DNA of 64,000 nucleotides, taken from contig NXFV01001958.1 of NCBI GenBank assembly GCA_002803225.1, positions 1-64,000 on the forward strand, in the 5' to 3' direction. Of this stretch, positions 34,995-46,468 are shown piece by piece. Origin of the DNA: Gamarada debralockiae (Eukaryota > Ascomycota > Leotiomycetes > Helotiales > Hyphodiscaceae). The notes under the pieces are model-generated. The model was given only the letters and a program-made list of their open reading frames with translations. It ran no database searches and was not told the DNA's origin. The position numbers and the translations under genes were made by a program. The first letter of the stretch is position 1; each line of letters starts with the position of its first letter.

Positions 34995-36799
34995 ATGCCT
35001 GGATTTTCTTTGCGTCACACAGAACCTAGCCAGGGACAAGAGAGTGGATTATTCTGGAACAACGAGTCTGGTGAAGGTCAACAGTACTCACACCAAGACC
35101 CAGCACATGCCCACAATGGATTTGATACTCTCCATTTCCACGTGAACAAGAATGGAACCGAAGGCACCATTTCAAGCAACAGAAGCCAGTGGAATGCTTC
35201 CCCAGCTCATGTTGAGCCTGAGCAAATGTCCCGTCTTCCATCCCAGGAATCCACAGGAGCACATGCCCAGAGAGCAAACCATGCATCCTCTTATGATCAG
35301 TCCCGATCTTCGAGGTTGTACGCAGCTCAGATCCCATGCATATCATCAAGATCAGATGTCACAGGTAGATCCAGCCCTGTAGACTCGGGTTTGTATACTC
35401 CGACCCACCAATTGGAATTTCAAGCTTTCGACAGCTTCTCTTTTCCGGGTTCAGAGGATGTATCCGCAGGGCACCCAATTTTCCACAGAGATTCCAACCA
35501 TGGACTTCCACATTCCAGTGTTTCATTGAGTGCAGGACCATCTTTCAGTACTATGTTTGCCACTACGGATGACAATTTTGCGTCGTTGCCCAATGGATCA
35601 AACAATCTGGCCAGCCATGTACCCGTTTCACAGGACTCCGTGATCTTTAACCCCAATACGATCATCGACACTGACTCTCCGACCTTGTGGAGTGACAACA
35701 TTATCCTGGAATCTCAAAGATCATCACCTGCTCTACTCGAGGACTGGGTTCTCCCTCCCCCACAGATGATGACTTCAGCAACAAATAGCCCTTTGAACTA
35801 CTCGCCAAGTCTTGAAGACCTATCCCCTAGGTACGTTCAGGACTTTCCAGATTTGGTGGATTTGCCCCCTTACACGACTGGTGACAGGGTTATGAGAAAG
35901 CCGGTTGGCCCCAGGCAATCCAAAGTTGTAAGCGACTTGGCTTCCAGACAGCAGCGCATTCAAGGGACTTCCGAGACATCCGATGAATCCTTTAGGGTAG
36001 GTCGCTCGAGTCTTGAGATTGACAACACTGCCCGGGATCATCCATTGTACCAGAATGTCGCCCCAAAGGCCGATGGACTTTACCACTGCCCATGGGAAGG
36101 CCAGGACGGCTGCCAGCACAAGCCGGAGAAGCTCAAGTGCAACTACGAGTATGATCCTTTTCAATTCCTCTTCTCCCCCTCCACAATGCTAATTATGTTG
36201 TCTGTGTCAGCAAATTCGTGGACTCCCATTTGAAGCCATATCGATGCAAAGTTGTTGCTTGTGAGAACTCCCGTTTCTCTTCCACGGCCTGCCTCCTCCG
36301 TCATGAGCGTGAAGCCCACGCCATGCATGGACATGGCGACAAACCCTACCTCTGTACATATGAAGGATGCGAACGCGGTGTTACCGGAAATGGCTTCCCA
36401 CGCCATTGGAATCTCCGGGACCACATGAAGCGGGTGCACAATGACCCAGGAACAACAACCAAGAGCAACGACAGTGGATCCCCTCCCCCTTCTAATCCTC
36501 CTACCAGAGGCAAGAAGCGTAAGGCCGAAGCCACTGAAGGTCCGTTTGTGGAGAAGGGCTTGAAGAGAATCACAACGCCACCGGTCGTTACTGTCCAACC
36601 ACAGGAGCCAAGCTTAATTGATCGTTATTCTCAAAGCGAACAAAGACTCCAGGAGATTGTCAAGCAACTCAATGACCCAAGGAATACAAGCAACATGACA
36701 TTGCTCCGCAGTGCCAGTGATTGCATCAAGGTAATGGCTCAGACAACCCAGCGCATCAATGCCGCTCCGGCCATGAACTCCCAACAGCAGACCGGCTGA
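34995..36799 (+). CDS. C2H2 zinc-finger transcription factor
   Basis: Exon 1 (34995-36148) and exon 2 (36211-36799) join in phase across a 62-bp intron (GTATGA...TCAG) inside the first finger, giving 580 residues from the annotated Met. The first 360 residues are a Ser/Pro/His-rich, disordered activation-type region. Fingers follow: CPWEGQDGC...DSHLKPYRC, then CKVVACENSRFSSTACLLRH with EREAH, then CTYEGCERGV...HWNLRDH with MKRVH. A basic stretch, RGKKRKAEA, looks like a nuclear signal. A short C-terminal helix follows. An upstream in-frame extension (FSLSNGATFRGM) after a possible acceptor near 34960 means the true start may be earlier. Confidence 0.75.
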
Positions 36800-37826
36800 A
36801 GGACTACACAACTCAATGGAATTGAAGGATTATTGTGAGTACCGAGGAATAACGGATCTTGATCCCCTCTACCCCTTGCCTTACTTTCCTTCACCTCATC
36901 GTTGCCATGCTAACTGTCTCGTCGACAGAGAATACACGACTTTTACATGGCCATTTCGATCCCTGGATTTGATCATAGTATAGCGGTTATCAGTACGCAT
37001 ACTTCCAAGGATATCGACAGTCAAGTCATGCAACCAGTCATGCACACAAGCCAGGATACATCCGTGTTAAGCCATGGACATTGCCGAGGATTTAAGCCAG
37101 GAGAGCCGATGGATTACCGTATGGATTCCCAGATGATGCCGTGGATATTTTCCGGGTGAAGAGCCACATGGATGCCGCACATGGAAGTTTACTGCCGCAA
37201 GGGAAAGAGATAGATAGAAGAAGGGTGCAGGGATCGGTAGATTGATTGCTATATGTTGTATTGCTTGCATGTGTGATATTTGTTTGATTGTTCAGGGGCG
37301 GGACTCGAGGGAGAAGGTCATGGGGAATTGTGGAGGAAGATGGATAATGGATGAAGGATTGATAGATCATAGATTTTGCTTCTTCCAACAACAAACCACA
37401 AAAGTTACTTGCTGCCTTAGGCAGTTGTCCCTACCTTATCTCTTGTCATCATCGGTACTGGTCTCCATCTTCACTCTGCTGTGAAACCTTGTCTATGTAC
37501 ATGCAGACAATGTGATGCACTAGCAGATGAGGTACAATGTACTGCCAGGAATTACGCCATTCGTCCGAGTTTTGAGTGCTCCTTTTAGAAGTGAAGCTCC
37601 TGTCAGCCCTCTGATTTGAATTACCAACTTTATTTTCAGCCATTCAAGACAACGATATTGAAGAAAGGTATGTCCTGTCCGGATCCACATACCCAATCCC
37701 TAGGTTCAATTGAACAGCCCAGACCACAACTGGGAAAGAGAAGAACTTGAATGGTGACCACATGATTTCAAGAACACGATTCGGCCGTTTCTAGTCGATT
37801 ACGCCGAGTTTTTGAAGGTAGGCCTT
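36800..37826. other. 3' region of C2H2 gene, no other gene seen
   Basis: Short ORFs on both strands lack support. An intron-like 3' UTR segment (GTGAGTACC near 36835) is possible. Confidence 0.35.
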
Positions 37827-38735
37827 TCAAGGATATGCGATCTGGCTCATCTCGACAACTGCACAATCAGCGCTCCTGCTTGTTTCGCTGTCTTTTGCAT
37901 CCAATTTCTCTGTGATAATATTAGGCTCATTGACTCCATCGGTGCTGGAGCCTGCACTGAGAATAGTTTGGGGCTGCTGGCGGTCGTAGTTCGTCTCCAG
38001 TATAAGGAAGTAGCAACACACGAAGGCTACACCCATCCCAGTGGCGCGCAACCACTATCAATATTTCAGTACTGTAATACCAAGAAACGAAGAGGTTCTG
38101 CTTACGAGAGTCCACTTCTAGCCTTGTCTGGTATTGATGACAGCAGCAAAGACAGGAGCTAGCGTTCCTGAAGATGCCAGACTTAAACGATAGACGGCGA
38201 GAAACAAGGGCCGTTCGTTGGCAAACCAAATATCAGTCATGCTATTTTCGCATAATTTTTCCACAGGGGCTCCAAAGAATCCTTGTAAGATCTTCGTAGC
38301 CAAGTAAGGTGCGTTGGTCGTACACAAAGGTGTGATTCCCATTATTATGATCGAGACCCCCAATGATATGAAGTAAGCAGGATGCTTTCCATATTGCAAC
38401 GCCAGAACCTGCCAGACAATGCAGCCCCAGCCATAGAAGAACATGGCTCCAGTCCCCGAAACTAAGTCGCTCACTGTGAGACTTGGGGCTTTGGCGATTG
38501 GAGTTGTAACACTATACACAGCAGAGGATGGAAAGACCATCATGACTGTGTACATGACGATGCATGAAGTTTGGAGCAGCTTCCGCTTTCATGACCAATT
38601 TAATGGATCTTCGGGGTCGTCTTGGGAAACGTCAGTTGATATTCCATATGGGAGGAAAAAGGACTATACCAGAGGGTAGTGGGACGTGAAGAACGTCTTG
38701 TGCTGCTGCGGAGTTATGTCCTCGATGACTGCCAT
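37827..38735 (-). pseudogene. MFS transporter, N-terminal half with stops
   Basis: The start at 38735 (MAVIEDITPQQHKTFF) and a short intron lead to DDPEDPLNWS, the typical pre-helix-1 motif of fungal drug:H+ antiporter-type MFS proteins. There a TGA (38591-38589) replaces what is normally Trp. Helices 1-5 are clear (FYGWGCIVWQVLALQYGKHP, TKILQGFFGAPVE, RPLFLAVYRLSLASSG). A TAG at 38118 falls after NTRQG, where the family has Trp, and TGA about 50 bp later again sits at a Trp-like site. One frame shift separates this from GVAFVCCYFLILETNYDR (helix 6). The C-terminal six helices are absent. It is a truncated pseudogene. Confidence 0.75.
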
Positions 38736-39320
38736 GATGACAAGTTCTCAAGTGTGAAGGAATGAATAGCTCAAAGGAATAGCAAAAAGATATCGAGATC
38801 TAGAGCTGATTAGGGTCGAGATGCTGGTCACTCTAGGCCGTCTGCGCTTGCACGGCCAGATATGAGAGATAGGACAGCCCTTTGGGGCCTACTTTAGTAT
38901 CAAGCGCTAAGAGCGGGAGGGAACCGTTCAAGGATATTGGTAGTACATGCTTCAACAGCGCATTAAATCACCCATCTGTAGAGGACACTGTGGAAATCCT
39001 TGAATTGCTGTGACGCGTATTACTGGAAGCGGGAGGTGGATCTACCGGATGCAACTGTAGTTGATAAAAAATCGTCAAAGGCAAACCGAACCTCGCCCGC
39101 ACAGTTATTAAAGTCTCCGTACTGCAGATAACACCATGCATCGTCCATCTGAGATTCCAACACTACTCCTTTTCGAGCGATTAAAGCCTCAATCTTGGGG
39201 GGGTTTTTTATATCAAGGGCCGTCTGACTCTAGGTCTTCTCAATCGCTCATACACCATGGATGGATGATTGGAAGGCTTTCGTGGGGTGGTCTCCCACTT
39301 TGGTGGCTGAGCCTGTCCAA
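38736..39320. other. Intergenic, no gene seen
   Basis: No coding sequence supported between the MFS relic and the Zn2Cys6 gene. Confidence 0.4.
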
Positions 39321-42191
39321 TCACGACGGATAGAAAAGCTTATTGCCCTCAATATTTTGGAAGAGAACATCGAATTGACTGGCGTCCAGATCCACGTCGA
39401 AGTCGATATTATCGAGTGAAGAATAATGAAAGTCAGTCCACGGAAGTTGGACCTGGCCGAAAGTGTTCCCAGATGAAAAGGCATTTGAACCCTGAGCCGT
39501 CATGTTGGAGTTTGTCACGGGATGATTCATAGACTGGGTCGAAGTTAGAAAATCTCGAGGTGGCGACGGATATTTAGGTAGATCGGTTTCAGGAGCCCTT
39601 TGCGGCTTGGCTCCATCTCGTAGAATGTCCTTCAGTTTTCGGAGGCCCCTTGTTGCGATAGTGCTTTCCTGTTGCTGTTCTCCATCTTCTAGTAACCTGA
39701 AGCATTCCAATATCTCCTCCTTCCGTTCCTTTGCTCGCGGTTCCTCACGGTTGAAGCAATAGTCCATGACTAGAATTGTCAAGGAAACAAAGACATGGTG
39801 GTTGATCGTCCATATCTTAACAGAATCAACACGGCTGTTAGAAGCCATCATATTCTTTCCGATCTCGATGACTTTCCGAGCAGATCTGAGGCAAACCATA
39901 CGACTATATGCAAATCGCGGATCCTGGGCCCCAGGTATGAGGAAAGGTCGATGGAGACGAGAGAACCTGGTGTGGGCACCAAAGTGCGCCATATTCCGCT
40001 GTCGAGCAAGGAGAACCATCTTTTTGTTCGGTCCGCCTTGTCTTTGGGCTTGAGGGTCGAAGTAGGTCGGGAAACGACGGATTATCTCCTCGTATTTCCC
40101 ATCGACTTCACTCATGAGTCGATTGAGCTTGGCATCGAACTCCAACACCAATTCGAAAGGCAGTTCCTCAACACCGGCGCATCCGCAATCCCACGCAGCA
40201 TCAACAATTTCCCGGAACACTGCTGAGCCTTTGCAACGGTAGATGTAATATGTCATCTCTGTCGGTTGATCCACCGGCTGTTGGTAATCACCTCGAGTGT
40301 TGATTGCAGAGTCATTTACATTGCTTGGGTACTCGACAGTCATCTGCTTGGGTGAAATCGAATAGGTTCCGCATTGAGAGCCGCTCATGAAAGACAAAAT
40401 CCTTCGCAATCGTCAGTAAATGAGCAGGTTCTCAATAGATGAAAACCCACCAGTCTGTTGAGCAGATATGCCACCAGATCCTTCTCTTCACTTCCAGCTC
40501 CACCCAGTCCACCTGGGTATTCTCTCGGCGTTTCTTGTTTGCATCGGAATCAATTTGGTGAAGTCCCAATGCTCGTGCTGTATGCGTCACAGTTGCTAAT
40601 AACGTTCTGAGTGTAGCGATCGCACCGATATTGGGCATTACTGCAAAATCTTGGAGTCAGCATATTCTTGACAAAGGAAGGACAGAGCCAGAGGGGGGTT
40701 GTGGAGTTTCGAAAAACTAGTCTACTTGAAAGATATCCCCTCTAGAGTAGAGATCGGGAATAGAACTCGCGAAATGCCACGCAATAGGAGACAAGCCATT
40801 CCAAAAATATACTTACGATGCTGAGCTATGTATATTAGACTTTGAAGTGTTTCGATAGTTGGGTTGGCAAGACAGTTGGCCGCGGACAAAGCGTCTTGAG
40901 CACTGTGAGATGACAAATCAACATCTGCATTCCTTGAAGTAGGAGACTGGAGAGGCATACAGTAAGGTCCACTTGTGACAGTACGACATTGACTCGGCGT
41001 GCTTGAAAAAAAGACCAGATGATTTCGAAGAGAAGTAGGCAGTAAGTGCGAAAATAGTGGATATGAGAGCTGCGTCAAAATTTCGGAGTCAGTATTGCCG
41101 AATAAGGTAGAATTTGGAGTGGTGGGAGTGTCTTATGAGTCGTCTAGACATGTCTAGAGAGTTCAAAATTCTCGAGACATCCGAGACAGAAAACACTGCT
41201 CCGAGAATTACACTTACCTAAAGGTCCAAATTCGGGCTGTCGATTATGCTCGATACTTGTATAGAGTGTGTCGAAGTGTTTCCTGACTGTTGGGACGTGA
41301 ATGATATGGTAGATCCAGAGGATCTCGTCAAAGAAGAACTCTAGAAGAGCCTCTCCTTGACTGCGAGCAGGCAGCGCTGCCGCGATATGTATCTCGTTCA
41401 GTGAAGTTGGGATACGGGGCCTGGTGAGGGCAAATATAAACGACCCAAAGCCTTCAGCAATCTTGGCTCTCGTTGCAAAGGTACCCTTGGAATTGAAATT
41501 AAGCATAATTCTGTCCCATTCGGAGAAACACCAACTTACATTTGGCGGACTAGGCTCGTGCTCGAAAGCATCCGTTTCTAGCCATGTCACTGTTTTTTTC
41601 TCAAGTTCGACATCGTCAGATGTCTCGGTCCTGGTAATTACTGAAGGAAAGATCAGCGGATGGTAGTGCCGGAAACCGAAATACTCACAACGTACTGCCT
41701 GGAGATTTGTCGAAGTCGAGACTCGTCGCTCGCGTCGCTCAGGAGTGGTTTTCGTCGCAAGTAACTCCTCAAGTTTTCTCACTCGAGAATTCAGCTCATC
41801 AATCTGTTGACTATCTAAGGGTCAGTATCTGATTGTGATAGGCCAATGCCGAAGCCGTACCTCGAGGATCCAGAAATGGGTCTGTCCACAGCGCCGAAGG
41901 CTTGACTCGGATCTAGCCAAAGTCAGAAGACAATCCGTCAATATTGCAGAGAAAGAGCTTTTACCAGAGGATGATGAACAAGCTAACTTGCGGGCTCGAC
42001 AATTGGAACACGGAGACCCTCGATCGCATTTTAACTTCTTCTTCCGGCACCAGAAGCAGGAGACCTAGAGACCGAGAGACTGATTAGCATGTAGGAGGCT
42101 TGGTGAGAAGAGCAGAACACACTGGCTCTTGACGACGAGCTAGATTCTCACGACTGCCCTCTGATTCAAAAGCTTCGGAAGAGCGCTTCAT
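39321..42191 (-). CDS. Zn2Cys6 fungal transcription factor
   Basis: Ten exons join in phase to give 725 residues: 42191-42123, 42064-41965, 41912-41861, 41810-41689, 41640-41540, 41485-41218, 41069-40961, 40902-40817, 40640-40451 and 40401-39321. Exon 2 encodes the binuclear cluster CFWCRKKKLKCDRGSPCSNC then RARKLAC, with exact C-x2-C-x6-C-x5-C-x2-C-x6-C spacing. A coiled-coil linker follows (QQIDELNSRVRKLEELLATK). The middle homology region includes EALLEFFFDEILWIYHIIHV and WVELEVKRRIWWHICSTDW, typical of the fungal_trans domain. It is divergent from a carboxylate-permease-like gene 498 bp away, so it may regulate that gene; this is inference. The frame is intact. Confidence 0.9.
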
Positions 42192-42600
42192 GGTGAATTT
42201 TATGGCATTGATATGAGATGGAAATGAGGATTGATGTGAATTTGTTCAATTGAGTTGGGAGGTTGATGAGTAGAGGCAAAGGGTCCGGGATCCGCGGAGA
42301 ATCCGCCCCACTTTTATTCGGCATGCCACTTTCACGTTTCCCTTGGCGTCCTGCGACAGCATCACCACATCGCCATGGAAGCTCCGTGGGTGGGCTATTC
42401 ACGATCTTGACTTCTCGTAAAGAGGCAAGGCGCAAGTGCGCAATGGCGATGGAAGGCCCACTTCTTGCTCTACCGGTATGGGAGTTCCGTGGATTCTTCG
42501 TCACGCCGAGGTGGACACAATTTGCGAGTGCGATATTGAAATGGCCGAGCCTGGAATATAAGTAGCTCCATGTGGCCGCTTCTGCCGTTTGGCTCTTAAG

Positions 42601-42664
42601 AAATATCATCAGCTCATCAATCATTCAGTTGGAAATATCATCAGCCCATCAATCATTCAGTTGG
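42601..42664 (+). repeat. Tandem duplication, 2 x 32 bp, permease leader
   Basis: Units 42601-42632 and 42633-42664 differ at one base (AGCTC versus AGCCC). They lie 25 bp upstream of the permease start codon, in the region between the divergent Zn2Cys6 and permease genes. Each contains TCATCAATCATTCAGTTGG. They could be duplicated leader or regulatory sequence. Confidence 0.85.
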
Positions 42665-42689
42665 ATTGAACACTTCCTCTTATCCCACA

Positions 42690-44035
42690 ATGTCGTCAAA
42701 AGAGTACCAAGATCCAGACCCAGCGCTTACAGACCTGGAGGATGGCTCTGAGAAGTTTTCCGAGCCTCCCCAAGCAGAGAAAGAAGAGCACCAGACAGAG
42801 TTCACGTTCGTTTCTCCCTTCCAGCTAGCAAGAGTCCTCTGCTCACTTCATCCAGTCCACGAGCCTGTCTCGTCCTCCTTGGTGCCTTCAGCGCCATGTT
42901 CTGCTCAGTTGGCTTCGTCAACGCATTCGGCATCTTCGAAGAATACTACCAATACCACCTTCTCACCAACCAATCTGCTTCCCAAATCTCCTGGCTCGGC
43001 TCCTTCAACATATTCTGCATGTTTGGCTTCACCCTTCTCGTCGGCTGGCTAAACGACAAACACGGACCCAGCATCCTCCTCATTATCGGTTCAGTGACCA
43101 TGCTCTTCGCATTATTCATGACCTCGCTCTGCCATGACTACTGGCAGCTTTTCCTCGCTCAAGGCTTCCTCTTCGGCATCGGGCTCTCCTTCGTGGTCCT
43201 CCCAGCATTCGCCACAGTCCCATATTACTTCATGAAAAACCGATCGCTCGCAATGGGCATCACTGTCTCTGGATCATCGCTCGGAGGTGTTATCTGGCCC
43301 ATTGCCCTGAAGAACCTCCTATCTAAGATCGGATTCGGCTGGGGAGTGAGGGTAGCTGCGTTCATCATGCTACCCCTTCTCGTCGCCGCCTGTCTCTCAA
43401 TCCGTCCACCCGCGCAGAAAGGCGGAGCTACGAAGACTAAACCCAAGCCAGATCTCTCAATCATCAAACACCCCGTCCTAATCCTGCTCGCCATCGGCCT
43501 CTTCTTCATCTACCTAGGTCTCTTCTCGCCCTTCTTCTACATCACATCCTGGACTATATCCCTGGGACTTGATGCCAGTCTGGCATTCTACATGATATCC
43601 ATCATCAACGCCGCTTCTCTCTTCGGTCGCATCCTGCCCGGCCTCATAGCCGACAAGTTCGGTGCGTATAACATGATGATCCTGTCTGCCGCCTTCTCAG
43701 GCCTAGTCTGCTGTTGTTGGACGAAAGCCACCTCAATGGGCGGGATTGTTGTTTTGTCTTTGGCGTATGGATTTGCGTCTGGTGCTGTGATCGGACTGCA
43801 AGGCGCTTGCTCGGCGCAGATTGTCAAACCGGCTCAGTATGGGGTTGCGATTGGGGGTGTGATGGCGGTCCTGTCCATCGCGGGACTAATCGGCTCACCT
43901 ATAAACGGCTGGATTTTGGGAGCGTATGGATATCTTGGCCTTTCGCTGTTTTCGGGCCTTGCTATGCTGGTTGGTATGGTGATTTTGGTGGCGGCGAGAT
44001 TGAAACTAGACCGAAAGATGCTGGCTAATGTGTGA
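42690..44035 (+). CDS. MFS monocarboxylate-permease-like transporter
   Basis: Exon 1 (42690-42805) encodes an acidic cytosolic N-terminus. A probable 50-bp intron (42806-42855; donor GTTCGT is not the usual GTANGT) leads to exon 2 (42856-44035), giving 431 residues. Twelve helices are visible, starting RACLVLLGAFSAMFCSVGFVNAFGIFEEYY and including GWLNDKHGPS, VPYYFMKNRSLAMGITVSGSSLGG, a basic loop after helix 6 and RILPGLIADKFG. This is the monocarboxylate porter branch, moving small organic acids across the plasma membrane. Substrate is unknown. Codon endings switch from C to G/T near 43740. Confidence 0.87.
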
Positions 44036-44432
44036 AAGCGTGGAGAAGACCAGGCTGGATATGTGAGGAACATGTAATCTTACATGTACTGTACTGTACA
44101 TAGTGTATATAATAGACAATAGACGAATCTCCATTCACTGATACTTCTCAAAACTTTGTTCAATCACGGGAAGGAGGATATTTGCACCTGAATGTCAAGA
44201 AGTTGAATCGCTCAAAAAGATTGAACGTTTGAAAATAGGCTGTCGGTCTAAAGAGCGAATTCTCGGGAATTCCTGTCGAGTGGTACAATTTATGTTTTTT
44301 GTTACCGAATTAGGCATATTCCACTTGGATTTCACTTGGATACATCTGAAAATCCTTGATAGCTGACTTTGATTCATTGCATTGACCCGCTTGAAACGAC
44401 ATGCACTCAATAAAATCCAAAGCAAAGAAATT
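44036..44432. other. Convergent 3' regions; one 25-bp hairpin repeat
   Basis: This lies between the permease and PSD, which converge. A copy of the hairpin repeat is at 44206-44230 (AATCGCTCA, 7 nt, TGAACGTTT). No gene seen. Confidence 0.55.
44206..44230. repeat. 25-bp hairpin repeat, intergenic copy
   Basis: AATCGCTCA and TGAACGTTT are separated by 7 nt. The layout is the same as in the NUP192 introns. It lies between two converging genes. Confidence 0.65.
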
Positions 44433-45973
44433 CTATGGCTTAATACCAGTACGCCATCCAACTTTCATATAAGTCTCCATCTTCAAACCTGTCGAATTCC
44501 TCACCAAATCATCATCCAAAACGACCTCTCCAGGAGGATACAAGACGATGACTGTACTTCCACTAGAACACCGGGGAGTCAGTAATTTCCTAATCAAAAA
44601 TGTCTCAAGAGCAAACGGCGTGCTTTTCCCCGTACGGGGAAAGAGCGGGAGTAAATGGGGTGAGTATATGAGAGAAAACATGAATGAGATCGGGAAGTAC
44701 AAAAACAAATAGCCGATGTTCCTTACCCATAATAAAACGCCCCCAAGCACTGGCCTCTCCTCACTTGAGCACCTACATCCACCCCATTCACATACTTGAT
44801 ACTTCCCACCAACATCGCGCCCACAGCCACAATCGCAATCGGAGATCCAGTAGAAGACCGCTCAACGATCATGACGGATCGCTTGTTCTCACAGAACACA
44901 TTTAATATCCCTTGCTGTTCAGGGTTTCGGAGTCAGCATGGCTACACTATGAAAGGGTTAGGAGTACCGAATTTGTTTCAGAAGCGAGGATTGGACATGA
45001 TCCTCCTCACTACTCCTGAAACATTCTGTAATAGGAAGGAGAATCCGAGAACACGAACCTCATTGATTGCCTGTGGGTTCACGGTGTAGTAGGCGCCGGG
45101 GATATCCCTGATATTCCTCACGGTTCCAGAGACTGGCGCGTGCCAGCGGTGGTAGTCTTGTGGTGCAAGACGTGCAATAACAATAGATCCTCCATCGAAT
45201 TGGGCTGCCAGTTGAGGATCACCCAGCAGTTTCTCCAGCGTGAATCCGATGCCCTTGATCCAATATTTAGTTGCCAGATCGATCGTTGGGAAGGCTGTCA
45301 AACGACAATCAGCAGGCGAGGAGGTGACGAGATCATTCTCCGGTTCTGCAATAGGACGAGCAGATTCCTTGATTTCGCGGGCAAAAAAGGCGTTAAAGGT
45401 AGGATATGCGGCAGGGTCTGGTTGTACCAACTCGTCGAGTGTGCCAGCAAGATCAAAGGATTGGATGAAGGGGACAATATGCGCTTTGCTCGCGGGGGAG
45501 TCGTATTCCTTGCCCATCTTCTCCGATTCGTTCTTGAGAAGCTCGAGTGTTTTCTTCCAATGCAACATCTTCTCTTGCTCGCTGCCGTAGTAGAGGAGGT
45601 GCATGCCGACACGCACGTACATACTCATAGCTTCGAAGGTCTTCTCTCCAGTCTGACGATCAATAACATAGTTTCCTAGATGGAACTTGTTTTCGACTGA
45701 GGCGATTTTGGACGAAGGGAGGAACTTGGAGAGCCATGCGTGGGACGCTTTGTCGGTGGACGAGCCATGGATGTGGCTTTTGGGAGGAACGCTGTGGTCC
45801 TGTGCATCTGTCGTGAGGGTCTGCAGCGCGTTGGCAGAGGCTTCGAATCCTTCATCTGTGAGGGGATGGGGTTCTGGGGACTATTTATTAGAGATATTAT
45901 AAATAGAAGAGTATCAGGAATGAAACAAACCGTAGTCCGTCGCAGTGGGGTTGATGTTCTCATTTTCGGCCAT
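44433..45973 (-). CDS. PSD: Phosphatidylserine decarboxylase proenzyme
   Basis: The enzyme converts phosphatidylserine to phosphatidylethanolamine using a pyruvoyl group made by self-cleavage. Four exons (45973-45931, 45873-45059, 44914-44727, 44562-44433) give 391 residues. PTFNAFFAREIKESARPI, DYHRWHAPVSGTVRNIRDI, YYTVNPQAIN and VGAMLVGSIKYVNG are family blocks. The cleavage motif is GGST (residues 349-352; the family usually has LGST), so cleavage would fall between Gly350 and Ser351; the last intron interrupts the first of these Gly codons. No signal peptide or mitochondrial presequence is obvious, suggesting an endomembrane or cytosolic-face form. It is divergent from USE1. Confidence 0.92.
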
Positions 45974-46438
45974 CTTTGCCGTAGGTAGACAAGAGAGTGA
46001 TGAGAGAGATTGCTTCAATGAATTCCCAAAAGATTTCATTTTATTACTAGAAGGTAAGGTAGGAAAGGATGAACGGTATGGAGGGGAAGGAGCTTGATAT
46101 GAGACTTGTGGCTTACCGTTGCGTCAGAAGCGGGCTATCTCCCTCTTTGCAAGGATAGGAAACATGGGAAGCCGGGCCATTATTGGAGAGGATAGTGAGT
46201 GTCCCAATCCGGGTCAACCATCAAACGAGGGCGTTCCAAAGTTGGCACATTCAATCGTTCACCCGCAACCAAAGTTCGAAAAGCATGGTGTATCTTGGTT
46301 TCTTGGCAAAAAACAAGCTTTCGATGCACGCGACCCCTGGTCTCTCGCTTACTAATATTCACCAGCCACAACCGTCCCAGCCTTATCGAGCCACATCACA
46401 TAAATCCGTCGGATTATCTTGCAAGGCCAGCTCTTTTG

Positions 46439-46463
46439 AATCGTTCATTCAACTTCGACGATT
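46439..46463. repeat. 25-bp hairpin repeat, 5 bp before USE1 ATG
   Basis: AATCGTTCA, 7 nt, TCGACGATT; exactly 25 bp. It ends 5 bp before the USE1 start codon, so if transcribed it would place a small hairpin in the leader right at the initiation site. Confidence 0.7.
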
Positions 46464-46468
46464 CGAAA

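Noticed and set aside
37827..38735. Calling the region strongly RIP-mutated
   Set aside because: Only one of the three Trp-to-stop changes is in the CpA context and there is also an indel; RIP remains a hypothesis.
44433..44750. Independent 105-codon ORF at the PSD 3' end
   Set aside because: The first part is intron; only 44562-44433 is the last PSD exon carrying GSTVIVLYPPGEV.
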